Part shown: positions 31,701 to 42,956 of the stretch, piece by piece
How the letters are laid out: each line of letters starts with the position of its first letter
Numbering within the stretch: the first letter of the stretch is position 1
Origin: Gari tellinella
Taxonomy: Eukaryota; Mollusca; Bivalvia; Cardiida; Psammobiidae
Direction of reading: 5' to 3'
NCBI GenBank assembly: GCA_922989275.2
Contig: OV277868.1
Span: forward strand, 77,800,216 to 77,864,215
DNA length: 64,000 nucleotides
The notes under the pieces: generated by a model
The model's database searches: none
What the model was told of the DNA's origin: nothing
The model's input: only the letters and a program-made list of their open reading frames with translations
Made by a program: the position numbers and the translations under genes

Positions 31701-33079
31701 GTTAATACAAAAAAAAAACAGAAATACGAAACAGTTGAAGATTCTAAGGTGTTTTGGCGTAAAATATTTGCATTTTTAGCACAAGATGAAAGCTTATGAA
31801 TTAAACTTCTTATTTCCAGAAATACATGTAAGCAATAAACTCAATTCTGTTAGAGTCATACAATACACTTTACGATGCTTCACTAGACGAACCCTGAAAC
31901 TTTAAACAAAGTAAAGTCGAATTATGAATAGATTTAGGGTTGCTTCCACAATAATCTAGCACAATGACAAACTTAATTGGAGTAAGGTACTCTTCACATA
32001 CCTAAGCAAACAGCGTAGAACCTAATCAGACTGTACCCGTATAGGATAGTTTTTAAAGGTTTATTATTAGCATTGTTAACGTAAATATTTATTCTGAAAT
32101 TGTTTCTGAGTGCTACATAAGCAGTGGCGAAAATGTCAGTTTTCAAAAAAGACTAATACGAAATGGTGAGTTTTAATCATACAATATAATGAGTAATGCC
32201 TGGTCTGTCTAAATAGTGAATCACAATAAGAAGTAACAGAACGCTGTCTTTATTAGGGAAAATGTTCATTTAGCCTGAATGATGCATATTAAAATGTCTA
32301 AACTTACAGTGGAAAATGTGTAATTATTTCCCAATAAACGCGTTTACGCTTAAACTATTATTTGCAGTGCAAACAGTTTGAAGCAAGATCAGACTCCAAA
32401 CTGTTTGCCACCAAGATAAACATGAAATATCAGAATTGTCCAAAAGTTGTTCTTTTCTTCGTTTTAGTGCTTTCGTTTGCGTACGTTTGCGTTTAAACGG
32501 GAAAGAATAACAGATTCTCCACTGTACGGAGAAATAACAAGCTTTCATAAAATAGTGATGACTCTTTTAAAACTGTATGTCAAGCGGTCTAGAGCATGAT
32601 TAGAACGTTACAGGACGTCGGATGAAGCTGCCAACATGTTGTTATGCACATAGATCTACTACTGATTTGGGTAAATTGTTTTTTGTTGGAAATAATACCG
32701 TCATCTCCGCTGTAGTATATGTTCATCTAATAAATTGATTTAACCTATACGCTGCGGCCGGACAAAACTCTTGCAAGCAATTTAATTTTAAATCAGACAG
32801 ATTTAAAGATGCGTTTTGGTATACTCTAAAATGTTAAATACTTATATAGACATTTTGTCAATTAAAAGTAAAAGCACAACCTGAAAGCAGTCAAAGAAGT
32901 TAACTTGGCAAATATTCAACAACAGTTTGATATGAACCCTAAATGTTTGACACTGTTACATGTAATTGGCTTTTCTTTGCTGAATACGACTTTGAACAGA
33001 CAGTTGCACGACAGGATAAATGTTAGTATACTGAAAGAAACATACCGATCAGAGCGCACAGGACTATTGCGAGCTTCAT
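28617..33079 (-). CDS. Gene B: Cvsi-like secreted Cys/His-rich protein, four exons
   Basis: Coding exons are 33046-33079, 30967-31080, 30023-30154 and 28617-28747 (411 nt, 136 residues plus stop). The layout is signal peptide, module 1 (CDHDHPCTCHHADQVANC), an internal module-2 copy (HECMLDADCSGYDCHGHGP) and a terminal module-2 copy (NECMIDEDCSGFDCHGHGD) ending CGCKHH. This gives 18 Cys and a very high His content in the mature chain. All introns are phase 1 with GT-AG ends. It differs from gene A by one extra, symmetrical 132-bp exon. It is the most compact of the three genes (4.5 kb). A secreted protease inhibitor is the best guess; metal binding by the His-rich modules is also possible. 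Confidence 0.87.
29005..29254. mobile_element. F4 MITE (piggyBac-type, hairpin B), complete
   Basis: TTAACTCTTTCCTCCCTGAA to GGGCTCAAAGGGTTAA. Hairpin B (about 29113-29178) has a TTTCG-type loop. In gene B intron 3. Confidence 0.85.
29626..29874. mobile_element. F1 MITE
   Basis: TACAGTGGAGAATCTGTTATTC to CAGATTCTCCACT, with the last bases changed. In gene B intron 3. Confidence 0.85.
30023..30154 (-). CDS. Gene B exon 3 (internal module 2)
   Basis: 132 bp, acceptor CGCAG (30155-30157) and donor GTAAGA (30017-30022). Both junctions are phase 1, so the exon can be duplicated or skipped without a frame change. Module 2 contains six Cys, with CHGHGPAKC and STEHGHNICGC. Where terminal exons have a stop after the final HH, this exon has the donor. 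Confidence 0.88.
30325..30577. mobile_element. F1 MITE, very old copy
   Basis: CAGTGAAGAAAGACGGTTTTTC to ACATCTTTTCCACCTTTTA; hairpin barely recognisable (GACTCCGGGAAACTCGGCG). Confidence 0.55.
30688..30830. mobile_element. F1 MITE, right half lost
   Basis: AAGTGAAGAAAACGTTATTC through GATTGGAGCCTGATCAGACG, ending at the hairpin tip. Confidence 0.6.
30967..31080 (-). CDS. Gene B exon 2 (six-Cys module 1)
   Basis: 114 bp between acceptor TTAG (31081-31083) and donor GTAAGG (30961-30966), phase 1 at both ends. The peptide runs AVTLAKYCDHDHPC to CTCVSTGNG. It has the same length as the gene C exon and differs from it at only two residues. Confidence 0.88.
31157..31393. mobile_element. F1 MITE with deleted hairpin arm
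   Basis: TACAGTGGAGAATCTGTTATTC to TTTTTCTCCACTGTA; the right hairpin arm is cut after GGGTTACCC. It is 74 bp upstream of gene B exon 2 in intron 1. Confidence 0.8.
31456..31705. mobile_element. F4 MITE (piggyBac-type, hairpin B), complete
   Basis: TTAACCCTTTGAACCCTAGTC to GGGAGGAAAGAGTTAA. Hairpin B loop is CGAAAG. In gene B intron 1. Confidence 0.85.
32305..32526. mobile_element. F1 MITE with deleted hairpin tip
   Basis: TACAGTGGAAAATGTGTAATTA to CAGATTCTCCACTGTA; GATCAGACTCC joins AAACTGTTTGCC. Confidence 0.8.
33046..33079 (-). CDS. Gene B exon 1 (signal peptide)
   Basis: 34 coding bases, ATG at 33077-33079, donor GTATGT at 33040-33045, phase 1. The encoded MKLAIVLCALI is identical to that of gene A. 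The 5' flank is also closely similar to gene A for at least 150 bp. Confidence 0.88.
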
Positions 33080-33151
33080 GTTGGTAATGAGTTGTCTTGG
33101 TATTCTTCAAACAGCGAATATACAGTGATTGGAAGAGTGTCCAGGTACAGG

Positions 33152-33225
33152 TTATATAGCCGGACAATCATGGCGGTCAGTCACGGAAAATCTCAGCTCG
33201 TGGGAAGACAACAGATTTAACATTA
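33152..33225 (-). promoter_or_regulatory. Gene B promoter: TATA box and conserved upstream block
   Basis: TATATAA lies at 33152-33158 (minus) and the GGAAAATCTC motif at 33185-33194, with spacing as in gene A. The stretch from the ATG to beyond the motif is nearly the same as in gene A, so the two promoters are a recent duplication or have been homogenised. Confidence 0.6.
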
Positions 33226-33424
33226 TCTAAGGTCATGTCCACAGATTGAAAATATTGACCAGAGTTTGACCTAATGCAAATCGAACGATGTGACGTTATC
33301 CCCATTGAGCCCTAGTGACAAATATATGCGTCCTTTAGCAAAAGTTTACCAGTGAACAGTACATTTGGCTAATGCAAACAGTGAAGTCCCTAATCAGGTG
33401 TCAATGTGCAATATATTCAAAATA

Positions 33425-33674
33425 TACAGTGGAGAATCTGTTATTCTTTCCCCTTTAAACGCAAACGTACGCAAACGCAAAGCAATAAAACGTAGAAAAT
33501 AACAACTTTTGGACAATTCTGATAATTCTTGTTTATCTTGGTGGCAAACAGTTTGGAGCGTGATCAGACGCCGGGTTACCCGGCGTCTGATCTGGCTCCA
33601 AACTGTTTGCACTGCAAATAACAGTTTTAGCGTAAACGCGTTTACTGGGAAAGAATAACACATTCTCCACTGTA
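33425..33674. mobile_element. F1 MITE
   Basis: TACAGTGGAGAATCTGTTATTC to CACATTCTCCACTGTA; hairpin A with one mismatch. It lies upstream of the gene B promoter. Confidence 0.85.
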
Positions 33675-33908
33675 ACCTTAAATAGTCTTAAATGGACCAG
33701 CCTTGATTGTAAACTGGAAGTGTTCATAGGAAGTTTCCGGGGATAATTAGTTAAACTGACAACACTAACGGACTAGTGTTGTTGTAGTTTGAGGCAGAAG
33801 GTGTTTACCCTTTATCCCATGACCGGCTTCTAGTTTTTAAGAAATGTGACAACTAAACGCAGGTTGAGAGTAAAACAAAAAGTTATTCTATACTACAAGC
33901 CGAGTGTA

Positions 33909-34118
33909 ATCCTTTCACTCTTAATGACGTCATAAAGCGCATTTGCAAACAGTTGTGGTACTCAGACGGCGCATAACGCAGCGCCTGATCAGTATCAAAA
34001 CTGTTTGTCACTTGTTTTGAAATTACCTCAGTCATACCGCCTTGCATCTAACTTTGAAACGATATTGCAGACAACAATCTTGAAGCAGACGACACGTTTG
34101 CGGTGAAATGGGTAAAAA
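33909..34118. mobile_element. F3-type MITE
   Basis: ATCCTTTCACTCTTAATGACG to CGGTGAAATGGGTAAA, hairpin A decayed (GACGGCGCATAACGCAGCGCC). Confidence 0.6.
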
Positions 34119-34940
34119 CCTCACGATAAAGTATAATGAAAGGGATAAGCTACTATCTGTGAGACTGTGGAAACGGTTCCTTCTACTAAATAGTCATGCA
34201 TGTATAAAATAATATTGAACTCGAACAAAGATATCTAGAACTCACTGAACTCGAATTATTCGGTATATCTACAGCTGAATTTAGGTATATATTTACTTTG
34301 CTTAAGTGTAACATACCCGTTTTTTACACATAACATATTACTAAGTCACGTTTTAACTTTGAAATCCGTATATGTTCGACTGCTGCGAAAGCGATATATT
34401 GAATATCTCTATAGTGTACATTAAAGACGTATTTGGTTTTGGAAATGGGTGTTACATGTAGGCTCTATTTCTTACCCCAACATTTTAGTTTTAAGAAAAT
34501 GATTTATATTTAAAAATAACAACAACATTATAAAAGAAAAATTGGTAATTACCTTGGCCGAGACTGGAACTCGTGCGGCGAAGGTAAAACACATGTATAA
34601 GACCGATGTTCTACCTAGATGCTACATGTAACCGGACAATAGATATGATTGGATACATCCATTAACTATTTTAGGGGCGAAATAATTGAGAGAAGTCAGG
34701 ATAACGCAAAGCAATGGATAACGTTATCAATGTTCGCATTAGTATTATGAACATGTTCTACATGTATATAATCATATCAATCATCGAGTATAGACCCCAG
34801 TGCTGTTTTATAACACCCTGACAGACAAAGATAAGAGGCGAATATAGTTTTCTGGTTTTTATCATTTCTACAGTTATTACACTAGTATCATAGCACTCAA
34901 CACAAATTCTGAGTGAATGGTTTCAATTGAAAGTAGCAAC

Positions 34941-35139
34941 AGGGCTGCCATAAGTTGATCATGAAAAATCCTAAAATTTCGGAATTTTCTTATTTTCAAG
35001 CGCGATTACTTAAAGCAGGTTGAAAATAAAGCAGAATGTGCCTAGGCGCATTCTACTGTCCTTTCAGTCTGCTTTTATCTACCAAATGTTAGCATAAAAA
35101 TCCTAAGATTTTGGAAAAATCCGAAGAAATGACAGCCCG
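34941..35139. mobile_element. hAT-like MITE with perfect 8-bp target duplication
   Basis: Ends AGGGCTGCCAT and ATGACAGCCCG, flanked by GTAGCAAC at 34933-34940 and 35140-35147. The 8-bp duplication and CAGGG-type end indicate hAT. The centre holds the F5-type hairpin (CTTAAAGCAGGTTGAAAATAAAGC) in slightly decayed form. Confidence 0.8.
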
Positions 35140-35793
35140 GTAGCAACTTGAGTACGACCAAACATCAAGACGAAAAGCCGATAAGGAAGTGTGTTTGTGA
35201 TCATAATTATTTTGTACTTGATACAAGGATTCACCAGTAAATCGCCTAAATCAAAAGTAAATTTCAATTAAATTCAATATATTTGATGTTACAAAGGCCG
35301 CTGGAAGATACTATAGTTAAAATACTTCCAGTAAAGATGTTTTGCATGATAGTTAAACAATAACATATCATTTGTAATAGTGATTTTCATATTTTACAGA
35401 TAATAGCAAACAAACAGAACAAAATTATGAATATTGATATAAATTTGGACTATTGCAAAATGTGACACTTTCAACTTGTTTAAATAAACTTTTCATGATC
35501 AAATTTATCGTGCTACTTTTAACCCCTTCACCGCCATAATGCTATTCGTCTGCTTCACTATTGTTGTCTGCATAATCGTTTCAGAGTTAGATAAAATGCA
35601 GTGCAACTGACGTAATTTCAAAATAAGCAGGTGGCAAACAGTTTGTTAATGCGCTTTAAGACGTCATTGAGAGTAAAAGGGTTAAGTTAAACAGTTGATG
35701 CTAACAAATAAAAGAGTACCCTTGGTGGATCTTGAATGCAAGCGACTTTTCAATACAGCATAGAAACGATGCAGAAAGCTCTTGTAGGATGGG

Positions 35794-36044
35794 TACAGTG
35801 GATAATCTGTAATTCTTTCCCAATAAACGCGTTTACGCTAAAACTATTATTTGCAGCGCAAACAGTTCGGAGCCAGATCAGACGCCGGGTGACCCGGGCG
35901 TCTGATCAGGCTCCAAACTGTTTGCCACAAAGATAAACAAGAATTATTAGAATTGTCCAAAAGTTGTTCTTTTCAACGTTTTAGTGCTTTGCGTTTGCGT
36001 ACGTTTGCGTTTAAACGGGAAAAAATAACAGATTCTCCACTGTA
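35794..36044. mobile_element. F1 MITE
   Basis: TACAGTGGATAATCTGTAATTC to CAGATTCTCCACTGTA; hairpin centre GGGTGACCCGGG. Confidence 0.85.
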
Positions 36045-37342
36045 GATAGATGAGTTGGTTTTTACTACACTGCGACACAAATCCGATCATATAGTGCCGA
36101 TGAAAGCTTTGTGAAACTAAGTCATGCCGCAAAAAGAAATGCCATGTTTTAAGTTATTTGCATATTCATAAGTGGCAAACTTTATACTAGACTGATTTAC
36201 ACTGTCTTATTGTCAGACTGCTACGTTGTAAATGCGCTGAATTGATACTCATCTGAGTATCATTGGCCTAAATATAAAGTTCGAGAAAATAATATAAAGT
36301 TCGAAAGTACACATGCGCTTTCAATACTAGTTTCTGACTAAGATGGAGGAAATACTTGTATACATGGACGTTTGTTTTTCTATTTGTGCAAAACCTACTC
36401 TTCTCCTTACCGATCATATAAAAGACACACAACTAAAAGAGAAATTGGTCTTCTACTAGTTAAATACCCCGTTAAAACAAATTGGGCAAAATCTATAGTC
36501 TCTGTCTAAGATCATATATATCTACCCTTTTCTATTATAAGTATATGCCTTAAACACGTGAAGCTAGAAAGTTGCAAATATTATATGTTATTGTATGGCA
36601 ATTTAATTCAAATGTAACTGTCTGTACCAACAAGTGATATAAAATCGTTATAATTAATTGATTTTAAAGACGAGTCAATCTGAGAATGAACACATTGCAT
36701 AAAACAGTCTTTGAGTTCGTTTCGAAATGTTGAAATGAAAAACCCGAACTTTCCTCAGCCATTCCCTTAACAAACATAACCATTTCGAAATAACAAGTGA
36801 CTAATGCATCATGTCTATGTTACTCTACAAGCGTCGTCTAGGGATGTCTTCATTAGGTAATACTGTCGAGGGTGCCATTCTGATCATTTTACTCCAGAAC
36901 GGTATGCATCGTGTCATGTACAGTATTAAATATTTCAATTGATCTCTTTCGTTTACAAAAGTTAATGTGAACACGCTCTGCGTAATTCAAATACTATTAG
37001 TCATCTCCTTGATTTCTGACTAGTAGTATAGTATCGGTGATGTGATAGCGTCAATCAATTGAAACGCTTCTTTAGACGAAAAAAATGCAAAACAGTTTCG
37101 ATAATTAAAATCATGTTTAAAGTTATCGAATAAGGTCTGGTAAACTGTTATTTAGACCTGTCTGTTCCGAGAAGTCACTTTTCAGGTATACTGCGTAGCT
37201 CAAATAATGCGTTACTATTCATATATCTTTCAATTGCAGACACTTGGTGATCATAGGTGCTGTACTGTTGGTTGTTTCAACACCGATGTTTTTGCTTGTT
37301 CAACAAACTTTTTCGACAAAACTTTCTACGTTATCCTTCACT
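36045..37342. other. No gene seen
   Basis: Longest stretch between genes B and C without a recognisable repeat; only short ORFs, with no domain or splice pattern I can support. Confidence 0.5.
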
Positions 37343-37561
37343 TTAACTGTTTCACTCTCAATGACGCCGAAATGGCGCCTTTGCACGCAGTTTGGATTCT
37401 GATTAGACGCCGCGTCACGCGGCGTCTGATCAGGGTCCAAACTGTTTGGCACTTGTTTTATTTTAATTTTTTGCCAGTCAAACTGCCTTTAAAATTATTT
37501 TGAAGCGATTTTGCAGACAACAATATTGATGTAGACGAGAACATGGCGATGAAGGGGTAAA
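37343..37561. mobile_element. F3-type MITE
   Basis: TTAACTGTTTCACTCTCAATG to GCGATGAAGGGGTAAA with hairpin A nearly intact (37383-37447). Confidence 0.7.
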
Positions 37562-37777
37562 CAGCTCACGAAAGATTTGGCAGTGAAAAAGTTAAACATT
37601 TTTTATAAAGCAATTTTTCCTAATTCAAACAGTTTTGGGCCAGATTTGACACCGGATAAGTCCGTGTCTGAGTATGCCCAATGCTGTTTCAGTTTAAATA
37701 AGATAAATCTGAAAATGTTATAAAACACAATGTTCCTAATTTTATTGTAATCTGTTGACGCTAAGGTTAAGGACCAC

Positions 37778-38022
37778 TTAACCCTTTGAACCCTAATCCC
37801 GCATATAGACGTCATTTGCAAACAGTGTATATGGGAATAGTACACTTGTCCTATGCAAACAGTGAAGACCCAGATCAGAGGGCTCCGAAAGGAGCCCTCT
37901 GATCAGGGTCTTGACTGTTTGTCATATTGCCAAACATTGAAGAAAAAAAACCTTAAAAGTCACAAATGGACTAGACAAAAATTGAAACTGGAATTGTCCA
38001 TTTAAAGTTTCAGGGAGGAAAG
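37778..38022. mobile_element. F4 MITE (piggyBac-type, hairpin B), right end lost
   Basis: TTAACCCTTTGAACCCTAATC to CAGGGAGGAAAG, with the closing TTAA missing. Hairpin B nearly perfect. Confidence 0.75.
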
Positions 38023-38314
38023 TCGGCACTCGACGTACAACAATTGCCTATGTGCGTCATACGACGATCCGTTCCGAAACATGCTTTATCATCATTCATA
38101 AAGGACCGACAGTTGACGAGAATGACCGATCGTTCTCCATAGAGTACCGATATTGACTAGCATAATTAAGATCTCTTAAAGCGACTCGCAACCAGATGGT
38201 GCATTAAAAATAGTGATTTGTAAATATGTGTCAAACGCTTATATAAATGGTAAAGAATTAGTTTAAGATAAGAAATTCTGTTTAAAAAAATGTATTTCAA
38301 TAAAAAAAATTATT

Positions 38315-38403
38315 GGTCTCTGGTGGGATTCGAACCTGGGGCCCGGCATTGGCGGATAGAAGACAAAATAGTGGAAACCGCTTAGACCAATGGACCACGG
38401 AAC
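38315..38403 (-). other. tRNA-like sequence with long variable region
   Basis: Minus strand A box TGGTCCATTGGTC (38385-38397) and perfect B box GGTTCGAATCC (38326-38336). The stretch between is about 15 nt longer than in a usual tRNA and the T stem pairs at only two positions. Probably a SINE head or pseudo-tRNA. Confidence 0.5.
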
Positions 38404-38409
38404 TATCCG

Positions 38410-38760
38410 TTTATCTCGGATCGATTTAACGTATTTCAATGTATAGCGATCGAAAGTGCATACAACTTCTCAATTCGGCTCGGGTTTATGTCTGAGCCCG
38501 TGTAGAGAAGCAACAACTATACCGTTAGCTAACGCTATAGAAAAACGATGGAAAATATCTAAAAATCTAAGATTCGGTGACGATTCTTGAGACTCTTTTT
38601 GGACTGATCATATTTTTTTAATGTCAGAAGCCAAATAATGCCACAAATTTGCTTTATTTGAGTATTTTATTTTATTTTGACAAGTACGCCATCCGGTTGC
38701 GAGTCCCTTTAAGGAGTCGATCCGATCTCTTAAGAGGTCTTCCCGACCTTCAGTTTCATT
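38410..38760. other. No gene seen
   Basis: Sequence between a tRNA-like element and an F2 MITE. CGGCTCGGG-TCTGAGCCCG forms a small hairpin near 38476-38500. Confidence 0.4.
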
Positions 38761-39122
38761 TACAGCGTTCCCTCCCTACAACGGCCCTCCCAACAACGGT
38801 TCCCTCCTTACAACGACACTTGCCGCTGTTCCCCAAACGAGACATTTATGTCCAACCTTTTCACTGCTGCAATATCGTCTGCTAAAAAGTGTCGTCTGCT
38901 GCCTTTATCAAAGTTACCTGTTTGACATTTTGACAGGAAAAAACTTAATAGCGAGTGACAAACAGATTGAATCCAAATCAGACGACGCGTTACGCGGCGT
39001 CTGATCTGGATTCAAGCTGTTTGCAAATGTAAGCCATTTTCCATCCCGATAACGACTCCCTCCAAATAACACAAACATGTTTGGTCTCACATTAGATGTT
39101 GTTGTAGAGAGGGAGCGCTGTA
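38761..39122. mobile_element. F2 MITE, complete
   Basis: TACAGCGTTCCCTCCCTACAAC to GTTGTAGAGAGGGAGCGCTGTA; hairpin A with one mismatch (GACGACGCGTTACGCGGCGTC). Confidence 0.85.
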
Positions 39123-39594
39123 CAATGCACGTATTTGTTCCATTGTAAGAGTTTGGGTACATGTTTGCTACATTACATCACAACTTTAACGTACCACGTA
39201 CTCAAAACTCAGTTTCGTTTAGAGGCTCGACTTATTTTAGAAACCCAATTTGGATAGTATTTTACGGTCGAGTTACATGTGCAAATACTGAGGTGTCATG
39301 AGCAGCGAAACCTTATGCAATTTAAGCATTAAATGTATTAACTATTTAAACCCAAGACCCAGTATTGTTCCGCCATAGGACAATACAAAGATTTGCATTT
39401 AAAGTGTATGCTACATTTGATGATTTTTCTGTTGTTCGATAGCTTAAATTGAAAACAAATGTAAGTAATACATTTAAGTGACAATCGGGTAGAATATAAT
39501 CAAGACAACTTTTGCAGTTTTGGACTCTTTTGTTTACTACCGCGAATCGTTCTTCGCCTGAGCTGTCGTTAAACTGGTTACATGTAGTGATATG

Positions 39595-39931
39595 TACAGC
39601 GCTCCCCCTTTACAACGACACCCAATGGGAGACAACGTGTATGTGCGTTGTTCGGAGGGAGTCGTTGTATGGAGGGAATTTGGCTTACATTTGCAAACAG
39701 CTTGAATCCAGATCAGACGCCGCGTTACGCGGCGTCTGACCTGGATTCAAGCTGTTTGCCACTAGTCTCGTATGTAAATTTTAGAAAATGCATTAGACGA
39801 CGATTTTAAGTAAAATTTATTGCAGCCGTGAAAAGATTGGAAAAAATAAATATTGTTTGGGAACAGCGACAATCGTCGTTATAAGGAGGGAACCGTAGTT
39901 GGGAGGGCCGTTGTAGAGAGGGAGCACTGTA
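39595..39931. mobile_element. F2 MITE, complete
   Basis: TACAGCGCTCCCCCTTTACAAC to GTTGTAGAGAGGGAGCACTGTA; hairpin A near-perfect (39695-39759). Confidence 0.85.
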
Positions 39932-40194
39932 GTTTTCGGTTTGAATAGCTCACTCCATATTCTTGGCTCCAGATATGACCAAATAGTTCAAATACCCCAC
40001 ACATATTCACGATTTTCTTCACTGCAATGACATTATCAGTTTGTCACCTGCTTTTTAGATCTCAAATTAAAAAGTTATGGTATTTTGAAATAAACAAAAC
40101 TCTTGAATCCAATAGTGCAAAGCTACTGACGCTGCAATGAAGATATACTGAATTATTTGTTTGTGAACATGTATGCCTTGTTTATTTACATGAT

Positions 40195-40375
40195 TTCTTT
40201 CTCATGTTTTCTATGTACATAATTTGTTCCTAATGTTTTGTCTATGTACATTATTTGTTCATCATGTTTTGTCTATGTACATTATTTGTTCCTCGTGTTT
40301 TTCTATGTACATTATTTGTTCCTAATGTTTTGTCTATGTACATTACTTGTTCCTCGTGTTTGTATGTAAAATAAT
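40195..40375. repeat. Minisatellite, about 33-bp unit, five copies
   Basis: Unit TTTGTCTATGTACATTATTT with GTTCCT(A/C)ATG, repeated about five times with point changes. It runs into AATAAAGAAATTTG, possibly the 3' end of a retroelement. Confidence 0.75.
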
Positions 40376-40779
40376 GAATTGAGAGTAATAAAGAAATTTG
40401 AAATATGAATATTGATTAAAACATATGACGTCTAATCAGGGTCTAAGCTGTTTGCAAGTAGCCATTGTACTCAGAGTAAGGCAGTTAAGTTGTTAATTAT
40501 ATTTGTTTCAAAGAAATTCTTAATAATGACGTCACGTTAGAACGTTCCAGCGCTTGTGTGTTTTATTGAGAATTGAAACACAGATACGTCCCGTCTTTGT
40601 TTATATAGGGGCGTGCGCGAAGTGTGTTAGAATATGATATCATACTGTGGCACTTGACGACATTTGACATGCACGATCAACATTGACAAACCTATCGTGA
40701 TCGTGCAATACCTCAAATAAATACGAAATACTCAAGCAGGAAACGCAACACAAACAATACACCCACCTCTCAAGCAGAA

Positions 40780-40842
40780 CACACACACATTTATACCATA
40801 AAAACACACACACATACACACACGTACACGCACGCGCGCGCA
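40780..40842. repeat. (AC)n / (GC)n-rich simple repeat
   Basis: Several ACACAC runs ending in ACGCACGCGCGCGCAA; alternating purine-pyrimidine, so a possible Z-DNA former. Confidence 0.8.
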
Positions 40843-41498
40843 ATACCATTCCTCCATTTACACACTAAATAGAAAACAACACACAAGACAAACATAAAGC
40901 AAAGTGAATATAGGAGCCCGCCTTGGTACGGTCAGTAGCAATTAACAATTAATTAAAAATAATTTATCAATAACCACTGGGGGTTAAACCTGGGTTTAGG
41001 GGCGCCCAACCTCACTCCTATCACCTATATTCACATATAAAGACGAACAGTGTACATAAATTATAAACCTTGTTCAACAACTTTACAACCAAAAAGACCG
41101 CCAACACAGTAAGTAAATATATGTAAAACATCTAAATAAATTACTAGTAACACGGGAAAGAATTAAACATTCAAGCCAGTGTTAAAAATAACCCACTATG
41201 TCAACGGTCCAATTGTACTTAAGCGACTAGTCCGTAGTCACAAGTAACTGTAAGACATGGATGGGTTCAGGGTACGACAGAGAGGGCGAGAAAAATCAAA
41301 GCACGAAAATTCGACATAACTCTCCTAAGGACGGTTTTACAGATACATCAGCATGTAGTGCTAAGCCCTGTCTGTCGTCGCACAATCAAAGAGGAAAGCA
41401 TTTTTAAATCAGTTTGGAGCTGAGCCAAATCATTCGGCGTGTGGTGGGGATATAGTTTTATCGCTGGCGACTTAGTTGGAATAAACTGAAACTAGGTT

Positions 41499-41690
41499 TA
41501 ACCCTGTCACTCTCAATGAGGTCATAAAGCGCATTTTCAAAAAGTGTTTTGACGCGGCGTCTGATCAGGATCAAACATGTTTCCACTAGTCTTAAAATCA
41601 CGTCAGTTATACTGCCTTAAATCAAACTTTGAAACGATATTGCAGAAGACAATATTAAAGCAGACTACAATATGGCGGTGCAGAGGTTAA
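41499..41690. mobile_element. F3-type MITE, half hairpin
   Basis: TTAACCCTGTCACTCTCAATG to GGCGGTGCAGAGGTTAA; only the right arm of hairpin A remains. Confidence 0.6.
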
Positions 41691-42448
41691 AACCTCACAA
41701 TAAATTTGACCATGAAAGGGTTATCGCAACAAAAGTGGCAAAGAATGCAGATTGGTGAAACTATTGATTACGGGTTATAATGTGAGAGGCGAATTGTTAA
41801 ATAGTTTTGGTAAATGTAAATCATGAACTGAGAGAAATAAAAGAAATTAATTACAGGTTTAGAACAGATTTAGTTTCTCTCTCTAAGCAGCCATATGCAT
41901 GTAAAATATCTAAAAGAGAGATTGTATATGTAGGTTAATACAGGACATATATAAACTTTGAATTGTTAATCGAAATTGCTTAGTACTGATCCTCTGCAAA
42001 ACATATCTAAATAGCCATAACTGCTACTTCGGTGTCTGTTTGTGGAGCAAATTCTTTTTCCCCCCGAGAAATTATTTTGGCTTTCAAAGAGACCCGAATA
42101 TAAAGAGAACAACGTTTTTGTGGATAAAGTAACAAAAGTGCTTTTATAGCTAACTACATGTATCACTGACTCTCTCCCGGAACAAGTCACGTCTAAGAAA
42201 GTCGAGCATAGTTTTGAATATTGAGTTGGGTACTTTGTAATTTATTTCAAAATTACAAGCAGCGCATATCCTGATTAGAGGATTTCTTGTTGAGACTCTC
42301 TGGTCTTAGTCTTCATTGTTGTTGCACGCATCAAAAGGGACACTGTGTGTTAAATGATGCTACAGGTTGACGATAAAACTTACTTAAACGGATAATAGTA
42401 CGTAAAAGCATGTTGATGACACAATAAAGCTATGCAGATTGCCAACGC

Positions 42449-42698
42449 TACAGTGGAGAATCTGTTATTCTTTCCCGTTTAAATGCAAACGTACGCAAAC
42501 GCAAAGCACTAAAACGTAGAAAAATACAACGTTTGGACAATTCTGATAATTCATGTTTATCTTGGTGGCAAACAGTTTGGAGCCTGATCAGACGCCGGGT
42601 AACCCGGCGTCTGATCTGGCTTCAAACTGTTTGCACTGCAAATAATAGTTTTAGCGTAAACGCGTTTATTGGGAAAGAATAACACATTCTCCACTGTA
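42449..42698. mobile_element. F1 MITE in gene C 3' flank
   Basis: TACAGTGGAGAATCTGTTATTC to CACATTCTCCACTGTA; about 75 bp past the gene C AATAAA. Confidence 0.85.
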
Positions 42699-42825
42699 AT
42701 TGAAATTACATTTGTAAACCAGAAAGGAAATAAACAGCCAATACAAAGCCAGTAGTTTAATAACAACAATTTTTATTTTTCTCATATTTCAAATAAATAA
42801 CAATATTACATGGGTGTTCATGTGT

Positions 42826-42956
42826 TTAGTGATGCTTGCAGCCACATGTATTATGACCGTGTTCAGTACTGCCGTGATGATGACACATTGGGTCACCGTG
42901 TCCATGACAATCAAAGCCGCTGCAGTCCTCGTCAATCATACACTCGTTTGCTCGCT
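42826..42956 (-). CDS. Gene C exon 5 (terminal module 2 and stop)
   Basis: 131 bp from acceptor TTTTTAG (42957-42959) to TAA. The peptide is identical to gene B exon 4 and the nucleotides are nearly so, including the bases just past the stop. AATAAA on the minus strand lies near 42772-42777. Confidence 0.88.

Larger units (their letters stand above)
39932..41498. other. Repeat-bearing stretch without genes
   Basis: Holds a minisatellite and an AC/GC run. From about 40910 to 41060 is GGAGCCCGCCTTGGTACGG and GGGGTTAAACCTGGGTTTAG, of unknown type. Confidence 0.4.

Noticed and set aside
34550..34640. Possible tRNA (GAGACTGGAACTCG)
   Set aside because: No B-box consensus at the right spacing and no cloverleaf.
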